Origin: Aureimonas pseudogalii
Lineage (GTDB): Bacteria; Pseudomonadota; Alphaproteobacteria; Rhizobiales; Rhizobiaceae
Assembly: GCF_014196835.1 (NCBI RefSeq)
Contig: NZ_JACIEK010000002.1
Coordinates: forward strand, 124,001-188,000
Direction: 5' to 3'
DNA length: 64,000 bases
Made by a program: the position numbers and the translations under genes
In this document: in pieces, positions 54,094 to 63,365 of the stretch
How the letters are laid out: each line of letters begins with the position of its first letter
Position numbering within the stretch: the first letter of the stretch is position 1
The notes under the pieces: generated by a model
Databases searched by the model: none
Told to the model about the DNA's origin: nothing
What the model saw: the letters and a program-made list of their open reading frames with translations, nothing else

Positions 54094-55008
54094 TCAGAAC
54101 GTCTTGGCGCCGTTCACGGCGACGTGGACGGAATAGAGCGAGGTCGTGCCGCAGATGAAGAGCCGGTTGCGCTTCGGGCCGCCGAAGCAGACGTTGGCGA
54201 CGACCTCGGGCACCAGGATCTTGCCGATCAGCGTGCCGTCCGGGTCGTAGCAATGGACACCGTCGCCGGCCGAGGTCCAGATCCGGCCGTCCTCGTCGAC
54301 GCGCAGTCCGTCGAACAGTCCTTGCGTGCAGTCGGCGAAGACCTCGCCGCCCGTCAACCGTCCGTCCGGCCCCACCCGGAAGCGGCGCATGTGGGCGGGG
54401 TGCTCGGCCCCATGGGTGCGCCCGGTGTCGACGACGTAGAGGAGGCTCTCGTCGGGCGAGAAGGCCAGGCCGTTCGGCTTGACGAAATCGTCGCAGACCA
54501 CGCGCAGCTCGCCCGAATGCGGGTCGATGCGATAGACGTAGGACGCGCCGATCGCGCTCGGAGCCTTGTGGCCCTCGTAGTCGCTGTCGATGCCGTAGGT
54601 CGGGTCGGTGAACCAGATCGCGCCGTCGCTCATCACCACCGCGTCGTTGGGCGAGTTCAGCGGCTGGCCCTCGTAGCGCTCGGCGAGAACGGTGATGCGG
54701 CCGTCGTGCTCGGTGCGCGTGACGCGTCGGCCCCCGTGCTCGCAGGTGACGAGCCGCCCCTCCCGATCCACCGTGTTGCCGTTGGAATAGCGCGCCGGGC
54801 TGCGGAAGACGCCCGTCTGCCCCGTCGTCTCGTCGAAGCGCAGCATCCGGTCGTTCGGAATGTCGGAAAAGACGAGCGTGCGGCTGGCGGGAAAATAGGC
54901 CGGCCCCTCCGCCCAGTGCGCGCCCTGATAGAGGCGATGCACATGGGCAGTGCCGAAGACGAGACGGCGGAATCGATCGTCGAGGATGACGTAGTCGGAT
55001 GCGGCCAT
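54094..55008 (-). CDS. SMP-30/gluconolactonase family protein
   Basis: This 304-residue six-bladed beta-propeller hydrolyses sugar lactones in relatives. The metal-site motifs are seen: GAHWAEGPAYFPASRTLVF with the conserved Glu, LNSPNDAVVMSDGAIWFTDP with Asn, and KPNGLAFSPDESLLYVVDTG with Asn and Asp. Its gene is the last of the minus-strand sugar ABC operon (54 bases after the permease), so it should act on the lactone of the imported sugar or of its oxidised form. Confidence 0.91.
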   Translation of the reverse strand: MAASDYVILDDRFRRLVFGTAHVHRLYQGAHWAEGPAYFPASRTLVFSDIPNDRMLRFDETTGQTGVFRSPARYSNGNTVDREGRLVTCEHGGRRVTRTEHDGRITVLAERYEGQPLNSPNDAVVMSDGAIWFTDPTYGIDSDYEGHKAPSAIGASYVYRIDPHSGELRVVCDDFVKPNGLAFSPDESLLYVVDTGRTHGAEHPAHMRRFRVGPDGRLTGGEVFADCTQGLFDGLRVDEDGRIWTSAGDGVHCYDPDGTLIGKILVPEVVANVCFGGPKRNRLFICGTTSLYSVHVAVNGAKTF

Positions 55009-55061
55009 GGCCTGAAAGCTCTCCCTGTCGTCGTTCGAGAATAGGGCGCCCCGGCGATGCC

Positions 55062-56033
55062 CTAGCGGGTGCCCTCGCGCGAGCCGGTGGCAGCGATCGC
55101 GGCGATGATGATGAGGCCGGTGAGAACGTCGCGCAGCCCCGAGCCGAAGCCGGCCGTGTTCAGAAGCGTCGAGATCATGAACAGGAACAGCGCCCCGCCC
55201 CAGAGGCCGGTCACCACCGCCCGCCCGCCCGCCACCGACGTGCCGCCGAGCACCACCACCGCGATCGAGGCGAGGAGGTATTCCCGCCCCATCGAGAGCG
55301 ACGAGCCGCCCGAGAAGCCGGCGAGCAGCGCGCCGCAGAGCGCGGCGAGCGCGCCAGAGAGGATGTAGGTGAGAAGCCGCGTGCGCCCGACCGCGAGCCC
55401 GGCGAGGCGCGCGGCGCGCATGTTCTGCCCGGTGGCCGAGACCGTGCGCCCGTAGATCGTGCGGTGAAGCACCAGCCCGGCGAGCAGCGAGAGGATCACC
55501 GCGGCCGGAAACAGGATGGGCACGCCGGCGATCCGCGCCAGCGTGAACTCGGTGAAGGCCGGCGGCGGCTTGATCTGCAGGCCGCGTCCGTAGGAAATGC
55601 CGACCGACTGGATGATGAAGCTCGCCGAGAGCGTGGCGATGATCGGCGGAATGCGCAGCAGCCAGATGAGGAGATAGTTGAAGGCGCCGATGGCGACCCC
55701 CGCGCCGAGCGCGGCGAGGAGCCCGACCGCGATCATCCCGTCGGCACCATCCATCACCTTCATCGCCACCGCGCTGGCGAGGCCGATATTGGCGGGGATC
55801 GAGAGGTCGATATTGCCGGGGCCGAGCGTCACCACGGCCATCTGCCCGAGGCCCACCATCACGGTGAACACCGAGAAGGCGAGCGCCGTGGTCAGCATGC
55901 CGCCGGCGCCCTGGCCGGCCACCGCGACGGAGAGGCCCCAGACGAGCGCGGCGCCGACGAAGCTCCAGAGCCAGACGGGCGCGACGAAGCGCGATGCGGA
56001 GGTGGTCGCGGGGATCGGCGCAGGGGCGGTCAT
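55062..56033 (-). CDS. Sugar ABC transporter permease (CUT2/RbsC type), second
   Basis: This 323-residue inner-membrane permease has about 8 to 10 helices of the ribose/xylose importer family: LGPGNIDLSIPANIGLASAV, GISYGRGLQIKPPPAFTEFT and GREYLLASIAVVVLGGTSVA with the conserved loop GGTSVAGGR. Its start overlaps the stop of the first permease (ATGA), so the two probably form a heterodimer. Confidence 0.92.
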   Translation of the reverse strand: MTAPAPIPATTSASRFVAPVWLWSFVGAALVWGLSVAVAGQGAGGMLTTALAFSVFTVMVGLGQMAVVTLGPGNIDLSIPANIGLASAVAMKVMDGADGMIAVGLLAALGAGVAIGAFNYLLIWLLRIPPIIATLSASFIIQSVGISYGRGLQIKPPPAFTEFTLARIAGVPILFPAAVILSLLAGLVLHRTIYGRTVSATGQNMRAARLAGLAVGRTRLLTYILSGALAALCGALLAGFSGGSSLSMGREYLLASIAVVVLGGTSVAGGRAVVTGLWGGALFLFMISTLLNTAGFGSGLRDVLTGLIIIAAIAATGSREGTR

Positions 56034-57043
56034 TTCTCGCTCCGGCCGATGAGGGCGCGCGCGGCGAGGATGGCGATGAGGAACACCCCTTGCGCGCCGA
56101 CCTGCCATTCCTGTGGGATGCGGCCGCCCGGCAGGAACGGCACCTGGAAGAAGTTGAGCGCCGAGGAGGCGAGCTGCAGCACGAGGGCGCCGATCACCGC
56201 GCCGATCGGCGAGATGCGCCCGCCCACGAACTCGGCGCCGCCGATCACCGCGCCGGCGATGGAGAGCAGCGTGTAGCCGCCGGCCATGTTGGCGTCGGCC
56301 GAGGAGGAGACGCCGACGAGCGCCATGCCGGCGAGGATGCCGAAGATCGCGGCGAGCGCGAACATCGCCATCTTGGCCTTGAGGATCGACCAGCCGGCGC
56401 GGTCCACCGCGCGGGCGTTGCCGCCGACGCCGCGCAGCACCGCGCCGTAGGAGGAGCGCATGAGGAGGAGATGCGTGCCGAGCGCCAGGATCACCGCGAG
56501 GATCACCGGCAGCGGCACGAAGGGCGTCTTCAGCCCCATGATCGCCTTGAGGAAGTCCGGCGCCGCGCCGCCGGGCGTCGGGCGGATGATGAGTGCCAGC
56601 CCGCCCCAGACGAAGGACAGCCCGAGCGTGACGACGATCGAGGGCACGTTGCGCCAGTGGATGATCGCCGCCGCCGCCATGTAGGCGACGACCCCGCCGG
56701 CGAGGATCAGCGCCGCCAGCGCCGGCTCGCCCGGCATGTAGGTGGCGGTGACGCAGGCCGAGAAGCCGACGAAGGCGCCGATCGAGAGGTCGAGCTCGTT
56801 GGTGGCCATCACGCACATCTGCGCCACCGTCGCGAGCGCAACGGGCACCGCGAGGTTCAGCATCAGGTTGAAGCCGAGATAGGAGATGGCGCGCGGGTTG
56901 AACCACCAGATCGCCGCGATCACCAGCACCAGCGAGATGGCGGGGAGCGCCGCGCGGGCGAGGCGCTGGCGCCGCGCCGCCGCGCCGCCGGGCATGCGGA
57001 CCTTGAGCGGGTCGGCGGTGCCCGTGCCGAGACCCGAGCTCAT
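56030..57043 (-). CDS. Sugar ABC transporter permease (CUT2/RbsC type), first
   Basis: A 337-residue permease of the same family as its neighbour. [20 protein letters not shown] and [20 protein letters not shown] (the coupling region) are typical, and [20 protein letters not shown] near the C-terminus carries the conserved Gly-rich loop. Its start overlaps the stop of the ATPase gene upstream and its stop overlaps the second permease, which shows a tightly coupled operon. Confidence 0.92.
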   Translation of the reverse strand: MSSGLGTGTADPLKVRMPGGAAARRQRLARAALPAISLVLVIAAIWWFNPRAISYLGFNLMLNLAVPVALATVAQMCVMATNELDLSIGAFVGFSACVTATYMPGEPALAALILAGGVVAYMAAAAIIHWRNVPSIVVTLGLSFVWGGLALIIRPTPGGAAPDFLKAIMGLKTPFVPLPVILAVILALGTHLLLMRSSYGAVLRGVGGNARAVDRAGWSILKAKMAMFALAAIFGILAGMALVGVSSSADANMAGGYTLLSIAGAVIGGAEFVGGRISPIGAVIGALVLQLASSALNFFQVPFLPGGRIPQEWQVGAQGVFLIAILAARALIGRSEK

Positions 57044-58554
57044 GCCGCCGCCCGGTCGCCGAAGGAGGAGCCGACCACGGCCGCCTCGGTGATCTCCGCG
57101 CCTGCGAGCTCGCGCACGATGCGCCCGTTGTGGAAGACGTAGACCCGGTCGCAGACCTGCAATTCCTCGAACTCCGTCGTGTACCAGAGGAAGGTGCGTC
57201 CGCCCGCGGCCTCCCGCCCGATGATGTCGTAGACCTCGAGCTTGGTAGCGATGTCGACGCCGCGCATCGGGTCGTCCATCAGCACGATCGTCGAGGTGGT
57301 GGCGAGGGCGCGCGCGAAGAGCGCCTTCTGCTGGTTGCCGCCCGACAGCGAGAGGATGGGATCCTCGAGGCTCGGCGCCTTGATGCCCATGCGCCGGCCC
57401 CAGCTCGTCGCGAGGTCGCGCTCGCGCGCCGGCGACAGGAGGCCGCGCGAGCGCAGCGCCTTCAGCGAGGCCACCGCGATGTTGTCGCGGATCGACCAGA
57501 GCGGAAACACGCCGTCGGCCTGCCGGTCTCCCGCGACGATCGAGACCTCGCCGCGAAGGACGAGCGCGCCCGCGCGTCGGGAGCCCTTGCGGGCCGCGTC
57601 GAAGATGCGCACGAGGAAGTCGGTCTGCCCATGTCCGGCAAGTCCCGCCAGGCCGACGATCTCGCCGCGCCCGGCACGAAAGGCGACGCCGGCCTCGCCC
57701 GCGGGCGCCTCGACGCTTGCGGCCTCGTTGGCCGTGGGCCGGATGCGCGCCTGCACACGCCGCTCCGCATGTTCGCCGCCGCTCATGAGATCGACGAGGC
57801 TCGTGCGGTCGAACCCGGCGGTCGGCCCGGCGGCGACGACCTGACCGTTCTTCATCACCACGATTTCGTCGGCGGTGTCGAGGATCTCGCCGAGCATGTG
57901 CGAGATGAGGATGCAGGCGAGCCCCTCCTTCATCGCCTCGCGCACGAAGCGCAGCAGCTGCCCGGCGGTGGCCGCATCCAGCGAGGAGGTGGGCTCGTCG
58001 AGGATGACGAGGCGCAGCGGCGTCTCTGTCACGGTGAAGGCGCGCGCGATCTCGGCCATCTGGCGCCGACCGATCGAAAGGTCGGCGACGATCGTGTCGG
58101 GCGAGATGTCATGGCCGGGGAAGATGCGGTCGAGCATGTCGCCGACGAGCCGCCCGGCGCGCCGGCGCCAACCCCAGCCGCGAATCGAGGGATGCAGGAT
58201 GCGGGTGTTCTCGGCCACCGTGAGGTTGGGGCAGAGCGAGAGTTCCTGGAAGACGCAGCGCAGCCCGAGGCGCTGGGCCTGCGCCACGCTGTAGCGCTCC
58301 GCCACCGTGCCGCCCACGGCGATCTCGCCGGCATCGGGGCGAAGCGTGCCGGCGAGGACGTGCATCAGCGTCGACTTGCCGGCGCCGTTGTGGCCGACGA
58401 GCCCGACGCAGCGCCCCGGCGCCACCGCCAGATCGACGCCGGCGAGCGCGCGAACCGCGCCGAAGGCGCGCGAGACGCCGCGCAGCTCGACGGCCCGCGC
58501 GGGCGAGTTGCCGGATGCGAGCCCGGCGCGGGCCCCGGAGGGGAGCGATGTCAT
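57040..58554 (-). CDS. Sugar ABC transporter ATP-binding protein (RbsA/XylG type, two NBDs)
   Basis: A 504-residue duplicated ATPase. The first domain has an intact Walker A ([20 protein letters not shown]), signature [15 protein letters not shown] and Walker [13 protein letters not shown]. The second has a degenerate Walker A ([18 protein letters not shown]), signature [16 protein letters not shown] and Walker [13 protein letters not shown], as is usual in this family, where the second site is less active. It follows the substrate-binding gene by 31 bases. It powers uptake of a pentose, hexose or sugar alcohol. Confidence 0.94.
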   Translation of the reverse strand: MTSLPSGARAGLASGNSPARAVELRGVSRAFGAVRALAGVDLAVAPGRCVGLVGHNGAGKSTLMHVLAGTLRPDAGEIAVGGTVAERYSVAQAQRLGLRCVFQELSLCPNLTVAENTRILHPSIRGWGWRRRAGRLVGDMLDRIFPGHDISPDTIVADLSIGRRQMAEIARAFTVTETPLRLVILDEPTSSLDAATAGQLLRFVREAMKEGLACILISHMLGEILDTADEIVVMKNGQVVAAGPTAGFDRTSLVDLMSGGEHAERRVQARIRPTANEAASVEAPAGEAGVAFRAGRGEIVGLAGLAGHGQTDFLVRIFDAARKGSRRAGALVLRGEVSIVAGDRQADGVFPLWSIRDNIAVASLKALRSRGLLSPARERDLATSWGRRMGIKAPSLEDPILSLSGGNQQKALFARALATTSTIVLMDDPMRGVDIATKLEVYDIIGREAAGGRTFLWYTTEFEELQVCDRVYVFHNGRIVRELAGAEITEAAVVGSSFGDRAAA

Positions 58555-58585
58555 GGGTAGCAGTCCCCCCGGGGTGCTCGCTCGG

Positions 58586-59608
58586 CTACTTGGCCGCGAT
58601 GGCGGCGACCGCCTCGTCCTGCGTGTATTCCTTGTTGGCGACGCCCCCGGTGGGCGTGTCCTTCAGGGCGGCATCGAGGGTCGCGGAGGTCACTTCGAGG
58701 AAGGGAACCGTCACGTCCTTGGGGATCTCCTTGCCGTCGAGGATCTGCTGGGCCACCCAGAAGGCCAGCGTCGAAACGCCCGGCGCCACGGTGGCGGACC
58801 AGGTCTCGTAGCCGTTGGCGTCGTGCTGCTCCTTCCACCAGGCGAGCTCGTCCTGGCGGTTGCCCATGATGATGATCGGCGTGTCGCGCCCGGCCGCCTT
58901 GAAGGCCTGCGCCGCGCCGAAGCCGTCGCCGCCCTGATCGACCACCGCCGCAACGGGGGGCAGCGAGGGCAGGACGGTGGAGACCGCGCGCTGCGCCGTC
59001 GCCTGATCCCAGTTGCCGGTGGCCTCGCCCACGATCTTGAAGTTCGGATGCTTGGCGACGCCCGCCGCGATGCCCTCGTGGATGAGGTTGTCCACCGAGG
59101 TGCCGGCTAGGCCTCGGATCTCCAGGAGGTTGCCGCCCTCGGGCAGGCGCTTGGCGAGATAGTCGACCTGCTGCTCGCCGAGCGCCTTGAAGTCCACCGC
59201 CACGCGCCAGGCGCAGGGCTCGCTCACCACGCCGTCGAACGACACCACCACGATGCCGGCGTCGCAGGCCGCCTTCACCGCGCCGTTCAGCGCGTCGGGC
59301 GAGGCGGCGTTGATGACGATGGCATCATAGCCCTGCAGGATGAGGTTCTGGATCTGCGCGGCCTGCGTCGGCACCTCCTGATCGGCGGTGGTGAACGTGT
59401 CGGCGGCCGCGACGATCCCGTCGGCCACGGCCTTGTCGCCGACCTTCGCCCAGCTCTGCAGCATCGCCTGGCGCCAGGAATTGCCGGCGTAGTTGTTGGA
59501 GAGCGCGAGCCGCTTGCCCGCCGTTTCGGCGAAGGCCGAACCTGCGAGGGCCGTGGCTGCGAGCGCGGTGGTGGCGGCGAACGCCAGGATGCGCGTGGTG
59601 GTGGTCAT
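58586..59608 (-). CDS. Sugar ABC transporter substrate-binding protein (RbsB-like)
   Basis: A 340-residue periplasmic protein of the type I (pentose/glucose) group. The signal peptide ([20 protein letters not shown], cut near AFAETA) is followed by [39 protein letters not shown] and [19 protein letters not shown], then [20 protein letters not shown] in the second lobe. The internal Cys pair is unusual but could be structural. It heads the operon transcribed away from the GntR gene. The ligand is unknown. Confidence 0.92.
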   Translation of the reverse strand: MTTTTRILAFAATTALAATALAGSAFAETAGKRLALSNNYAGNSWRQAMLQSWAKVGDKAVADGIVAAADTFTTADQEVPTQAAQIQNLILQGYDAIVINAASPDALNGAVKAACDAGIVVVSFDGVVSEPCAWRVAVDFKALGEQQVDYLAKRLPEGGNLLEIRGLAGTSVDNLIHEGIAAGVAKHPNFKIVGEATGNWDQATAQRAVSTVLPSLPPVAAVVDQGGDGFGAAQAFKAAGRDTPIIIMGNRQDELAWWKEQHDANGYETWSATVAPGVSTLAFWVAQQILDGKEIPKDVTVPFLEVTSATLDAALKDTPTGGVANKEYTQDEAVAAIAAK

Positions 59609-59810
59609 CGATGATCCTCCCGGTGACCGCGACGCATCGAGCGGTCGCGGGGGCCTCGTTCGCGGCGGCGGACAGGGAGCCGGCGGGCCCCGCGTCCGGC
59701 GCTTCGAGCGCCCGCGGTCCCGCCGATCTCCCGCGCCTCCCAGCGCAACCGTCGCGAAGTCTTCGTCCGAGCGATTGCTAGAGCCAAACCGAGGCTGGCG
59801 TCAAGCAGCC

Positions 59811-59849
59811 GGTATATGAGATACGAGAACTATCGTCCGGACTGTACCG
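59811..59849. promoter_or_regulatory. Possible operator between the sugar operon and the GntR gene
   Basis: GTAT-ATGAG-ATAC (59812-59824) is an interrupted palindrome, and CCGGTA near 59809 faces TACCGG near 59845. Such repeats in the divergent promoter are good candidates for the binding site of the FCD-type GntR regulator encoded next to it. No experimental match is known to me. Confidence 0.45.
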
Positions 59850-59874
59850 GTCATTGCTGGGAGACCATCGCCGC

Positions 59875-60555
59875 GTGGAACTGGAGCGCGCCAAATCGCT
59901 GACCGTTCTGGCCTTCGAGCAGGTTCTGGAGGGAATCGTCGAGGGGTCGATCCCCTTCGGCACGCTGCTCAGCGAAAAGGCGCTGGCGGCCTCGTTCGGC
60001 ACGAGCAAGACGCCCGTTCGCGAGGCCTTCGTGCAGCTGCAGGCGTTGAAGCTCGTCGAGATCCTGCCGCAGCGCGGCTGCCTCGTGCTGACGCCCGGCA
60101 TCGGCGAAGTGCGCGAACTCTGCGAGTTCCGGCTGGAGCTGGAATGGACGGCGCTGCGATTCTCGCTGGAGCGTGCGCCCGAGCGGCTCGTCGCCGAGCT
60201 CGACTCGGTCCTGGCGCGTATGGACGGGGCCCCGCTGCGGGGCGGGCCGGAGAGCTATCACGCGCTCGACGACCGCTTCCACCGAGCCTTCTTCGCGGCA
60301 AGCGCCAACGCGTTGCTGGAAGGTGCCTATCTGGCACTGTCGCCGCGCATCCAGGCGCTGCGGGCCAATCTCTCGACGCCGAACGCGGCGATCGTGGAGG
60401 CGTCGCGGCGCGAGCACGCGGCGATCCTGGCGCTGGCAAAGGCAGGTGATCGCGAGGCGCTGCACACCGAACTGGTGTGCCACATCCAGCGCATCAGCGA
60501 CGCCTATAGCCGCTCGATCGAGACCGAGGCGGCGAAGGCGCCCGGCGGCGCCTGA
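59875..60555 (+). CDS. GntR family regulator, FCD (FadR) subfamily
   Basis: This about 226-residue regulator has a winged helix at the N-terminus (FEQVLEGIVEGSIPFGTLLS, EKALAASFGTSKTPVREAFV, QLQALKLVEILPQRGCLVL) and a C-terminal all-helical FCD ligand domain with the metal-site residues in CEFRLELEWTALRFSLE, YHALDDRFHRAFFAAS and SRREHAAILALAKAGDREAL. It is divergent from the sugar ABC operon, so it most likely controls that operon in response to the sugar or its acid. The start is either GTG 59875, which has GGGAG 11 bases before it, or TTG 59854. Confidence 0.88.
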   Translation: MELERAKSLTVLAFEQVLEGIVEGSIPFGTLLSEKALAASFGTSKTPVREAFVQLQALKLVEILPQRGCLVLTPGIGEVRELCEFRLELEWTALRFSLERAPERLVAELDSVLARMDGAPLRGGPESYHALDDRFHRAFFAASANALLEGAYLALSPRIQALRANLSTPNAAIVEASRREHAAILALAKAGDREALHTELVCHIQRISDAYSRSIETEAAKAPGGA

Positions 60556-60607
60556 GGGCGCCGCCGCGAGAGGCGGGGCGCGGGAAGAGGCCCCCCGCGC
60601 CGGTGCA

Positions 60608-61138
60608 TCAGGCGTCGGCCTTGGCCTTGCGGCCCTGGCGGCGCTTGGGGGCCGGCTCCATCTCGGCTTCCGGCTCGTCCACGACCTCCGGCTCCATCTC
60701 GATTTCGGGAGCCGCGTCCTCCACGGGCTGGGCCTTGCGGCCGAGGCCGATCGACTTGGCCAGTTCCGAGCGCTTGGCCGCGTAGCTCGCCGCCACCATC
60801 GGATAATCGGCCGGCAGGCCCCACTTCTGGCGATAGGCCTCCGGCGTCAGGTCGTAATGCGTCATCAGGTGGCGCTTCAGCGACTTGAACTGCTTTCCGT
60901 CCTCCAGGCAGATCAGATAGTCGGGCGTCACCGACTTCTTCACGGGAACGGCCGGAACCAGCGGCTCGGCGGGCGCGGGCGCGGCCTGCGAGGGCTGGTC
61001 GAGCTTCAGCGCGTCGTAGACGATGCCGATCAGCAGCGGAAGGTCGTCGCGCGGCACGTGGTTGTTGCTGACATAGGCCTTGACGATCTGTGCCGCCAAT
61101 GCGCGCCGCGACGTCGATCCGTCCATCGGTTCATCCAT
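60608..61138 (-). CDS. mucR: MucR/Ros family transcriptional regulator
   Basis: A 176-residue zinc-finger regulator that in rhizobia and brucellae controls exopolysaccharide, motility and virulence genes. The prokaryotic zinc finger is complete: Cys77, Asp80, His90 and His94 in CLEDGKQFKSLKRHLMTHYD, followed by LTPEAYRQKWGLPADYPMVA and SYAAKRSELAKSIGLGRK. The N-terminus (ALAAQIVKAYVSNNHVPRDD) is the oligomerisation part. The C-terminal 45 residues form an unusually long acidic then basic tail. The start is ATG 61138 or 61126. Its leader contains a GC-rich tandem repeat. Confidence 0.92.
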   Translation of the reverse strand: MDEPMDGSTSRRALAAQIVKAYVSNNHVPRDDLPLLIGIVYDALKLDQPSQAAPAPAEPLVPAVPVKKSVTPDYLICLEDGKQFKSLKRHLMTHYDLTPEAYRQKWGLPADYPMVAASYAAKRSELAKSIGLGRKAQPVEDAAPEIEMEPEVVDEPEAEMEPAPKRRQGRKAKADA

Positions 61139-61156
61139 CGGTCATAGTCTCCATCA

Positions 61157-61223
61157 TCTTGCGCGGGGCGCAGCGGGCATTCTGCGCGGGGCGCATCGGG
61201 TATCTTGCGGGAGGCGAATCGGG
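61157..61223 (-). repeat. Tandem GC-rich repeat in the mucR leader
   Basis: Three imperfect units of 21-24 bases follow each other: TCTTGCGCGGGGCGCAGCGG (plus GCAT) at 61157-61180, TCTGCGCGGGGCGCATCGGG (plus TA) at 61181-61202, and TCTTGCGGGAGGCGAATCGG at 61203-61222. They lie 20-85 bases upstream of the mucR start. The 292-bp gap 61139-61430 holds no gene. Confidence 0.8.
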
Positions 61224-61430
61224 TCGGCCGATCCAGTCTTCCCCGCCTCATTCTTCGAATGCTATGTTTCGATGTTGCTTTCAAGGCAAGATCACGTCCT
61301 GCCTTCGGCGTGGCGATACGCTGTCCCACCAGTCTTGCTGCCGCATTGGAGCCGCGACGATCCGATCTCGACTGTGGAACGCCACCGAAAACGTTTCATG
61401 CGACCGCAGATGGGAGGTGGAAACCAATCT

Positions 61431-62159
61431 TCAATGGAGAAGAAGGCGCAGAAGCGGCGGGAGAATCACCGAGGTGACGATCGCGTTGAGTGCCATGGCG
61501 ACCCCGGCGAAGGCGCCGGCGACCGGATCCACCGCCAATGCGCGGGCCGTGCCGATGCCGTGCGACGTCAGCCCGACCGCGAAGCCCCGCGCCGCGAAGT
61601 TGCGGATGCCGAGCGCGTTCATCAGCGGCGTCACGACCACGGCGCCGCCGATGCCGGTGACGATGCACAGAACCGCCGTCAGCGCCGGCTCGCCGCCGAG
61701 GCGTTCCGACAGGCCCATCGCCACCGCCGCGGTGACGGATTTCGGCGCCAGCGAGACGATCGCCTCGCGCGGAATGGCGAAGGTGAGGGCGAGACCCACT
61801 GCCGACACCACCGCCGTGAGCGAGCCGATTGCAAGGGCGGCGACCAGCGGCAGCAGATGGCGGCGTACGAGCGCGCGGTGGCGATGGAGCGGCACCGCGA
61901 GCGCCACCGTGGCGGGGCCGAGTAGGAAGTGGACGAACTGCGCGCCGGCGAAATAGGCGGCGTAGCGCGTGCCCGTGGCCTCCAGCAGCAGCGCCATGAA
62001 GAGGATCGTCAGCGCCACCGGGTTGGCGAGGGGATGACCGCCGAAGACCTGCGAGACGCGGCCTGCCGTGAGGAAGGCGAGCACCGTCGCGGTCAGCCAG
62101 AAGAGCGGCGTGGTGGAGAGATAGGCCCAGAGGGCGAAGGCGCCGGCGGGCTCGCTCAT
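61431..62159 (-). CDS. lrgB: LrgB family membrane protein
   Basis: This 242-residue integral membrane protein fits the LrgB/CidB family: FLLGPATVALAVPLHRHRAL with the conserved Pro-Leu, AIVSLAPKSVTAAVAMGLSE, and TSHGIGTARALAVDP near the C-terminus. LrgA-LrgB pairs have been linked to murein hydrolase control and, more recently, to pyruvate or glycolate transport. Its start overlaps the stop of the lrgA-like gene (ATGA), so the two are coupled. Confidence 0.93.
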   Translation of the reverse strand: MSEPAGAFALWAYLSTTPLFWLTATVLAFLTAGRVSQVFGGHPLANPVALTILFMALLLEATGTRYAAYFAGAQFVHFLLGPATVALAVPLHRHRALVRRHLLPLVAALAIGSLTAVVSAVGLALTFAIPREAIVSLAPKSVTAAVAMGLSERLGGEPALTAVLCIVTGIGGAVVVTPLMNALGIRNFAARGFAVGLTSHGIGTARALAVDPVAGAFAGVAMALNAIVTSVILPPLLRLLLH

Positions 62160-62572
62160 GCCGCGTCGTCGCCGGAGCGAGCGACGCGACGTGCGACGAG
62201 GAGAAAGGTGAAGACGGTGAGGAGCAGCGTCGCCAGCATCGACACGAGGAGGATCGCGGCGAGTGCCCAGCCATGGGCCGCGAAGAGGCCGAGATGATCG
62301 ACGATGCCGACGCCGGCCGGCACGAAGAGCAGGCCGAGCATCGCCAGCAGCCCGTCGGCGGCGCGCCCGAGCGGTGCGTCGGGGGCGGCGTCGAGCGAGG
62401 CGAGGGCATCGGCGCGCCGGCGCCGCAGCCGATCGCGCAGGAGCAGCAGCGCGAAGAGGAGCCCGAGCCCCAGCACCGGACCGGGCACCGGCAGCGCAAG
62501 CGCGCGCGCGATGGTCTCGCCGGCGAGCTGGCAGACGAGGAGGACGGCGAAAGCCTTCAGCATGGGCGGCAT
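62156..62572 (-). CDS. lrgA: LrgA/CidA family membrane protein
   Basis: A 138-residue protein with four hydrophobic segments. The family core is seen in FAVLLVCQLAGETIARALAL, PVPGPVLGLGLLFALLLL and GLLAMLGLLFVPAGVGIVDH. LrgA resembles holins and works with LrgB. The start could be ATG 62572 or 62563. The frame is longer upstream, but that part is Arg/Ser-rich and not membrane-like. The tail RRVARSGDDAA ends in the lrgB overlap. Confidence 0.9.
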   Translation of the reverse strand: MPPMLKAFAVLLVCQLAGETIARALALPVPGPVLGLGLLFALLLLRDRLRRRRADALASLDAAPDAPLGRAADGLLAMLGLLFVPAGVGIVDHLGLFAAHGWALAAILLVSMLATLLLTVFTFLLVARRVARSGDDAA

Positions 62573-62693
62573 GCCTCTCGCGGGGGGTGGGGCAGCATTT
62601 CCGGGCCAGGCGAACGCGGCAGGCCGGCGTCCGGCCCGGTTTGAAACGAGCGGGCCGTCGGCGTCAACCGCGTGCGGTTGGACGAGCGCCGGG

Positions 62694-63365
62694 TCAGTCG
62701 CCGGCCGCGTCGAGCCCCATCTGCCAGAAGTCGCGCTCCATGCGGCAGGCGGCGGCAAAGCTCGCGGCGAGCTCGTCGAAGCGCGCCTCCGGCATGAAGC
62801 GCAGCGCCAGCGCGTCGAGCCGGCCGCGTGCGGCCTCGGCCACCGCGCCGTACTCGGCGCCGGCATAGTCGGCGATCCATTCGCGATAGGGATGGTCGGG
62901 CGCGATCGCGTCGATCCCGCGCGGCGCGAGCGCCCGGCCGATCTCGGCATAGCCGACGACGCAGGGGCTGAGCGCCACCTGCAGGGCGAGTAGATCGCCC
63001 GCCGCCCCGCAATCCAGAACGAAGCGCGTGTAGGCGATCGTCTCGCGCGCCTCCGGCTCGCGGTCCAGCGCCTGTGGATCGAGGCCCCAGCGCGCGCAGA
63101 TCCGTTCGTGAAGCCGCAGCTCGGTGTCGAGGATCGCCGACAGCGAGGCCTGCGCGGCCCGCATGTCGGGGAGCGTCCGGCTCTTGTAGACGCCGAGCGC
63201 GTTGGCCCGCGCGAACTGGATGAGGAAGAGATAGTCCTGCACGAGATAGCGCCGGAAGGCGGCCTCGGGCAGCGTGCCCGCGCCGAGCCGGCGCACGAAT
63301 TCGTGCTCGGCGTAGTCGGTCCAGTCGCTCCCGGCGGCGTCCTTCAGGCGGGCGAACAGCGTCAT
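62694..63365 (-). CDS. tenA: TenA family protein (thiaminase II, TenA_C type)
   Basis: A 223-residue all-helical TenA. LVQDYLFLIQFARANALGVY is the family's second helix, and ALSPCVVGYAEIGRALAPRG carries Cys135, the same number as the catalytic Cys of Bacillus subtilis TenA. RFDELAASFAAACRMERDFW closes the fold with its conserved Glu. TenA_C enzymes hydrolyse aminopyrimidine from degraded thiamin for salvage. Its start overlaps the stop of the preceding paralogue (ATGA), so the two form a pair. Confidence 0.92.
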   Translation of the reverse strand: MTLFARLKDAAGSDWTDYAEHEFVRRLGAGTLPEAAFRRYLVQDYLFLIQFARANALGVYKSRTLPDMRAAQASLSAILDTELRLHERICARWGLDPQALDREPEARETIAYTRFVLDCGAAGDLLALQVALSPCVVGYAEIGRALAPRGIDAIAPDHPYREWIADYAGAEYGAVAEAARGRLDALALRFMPEARFDELAASFAAACRMERDFWQMGLDAAGD

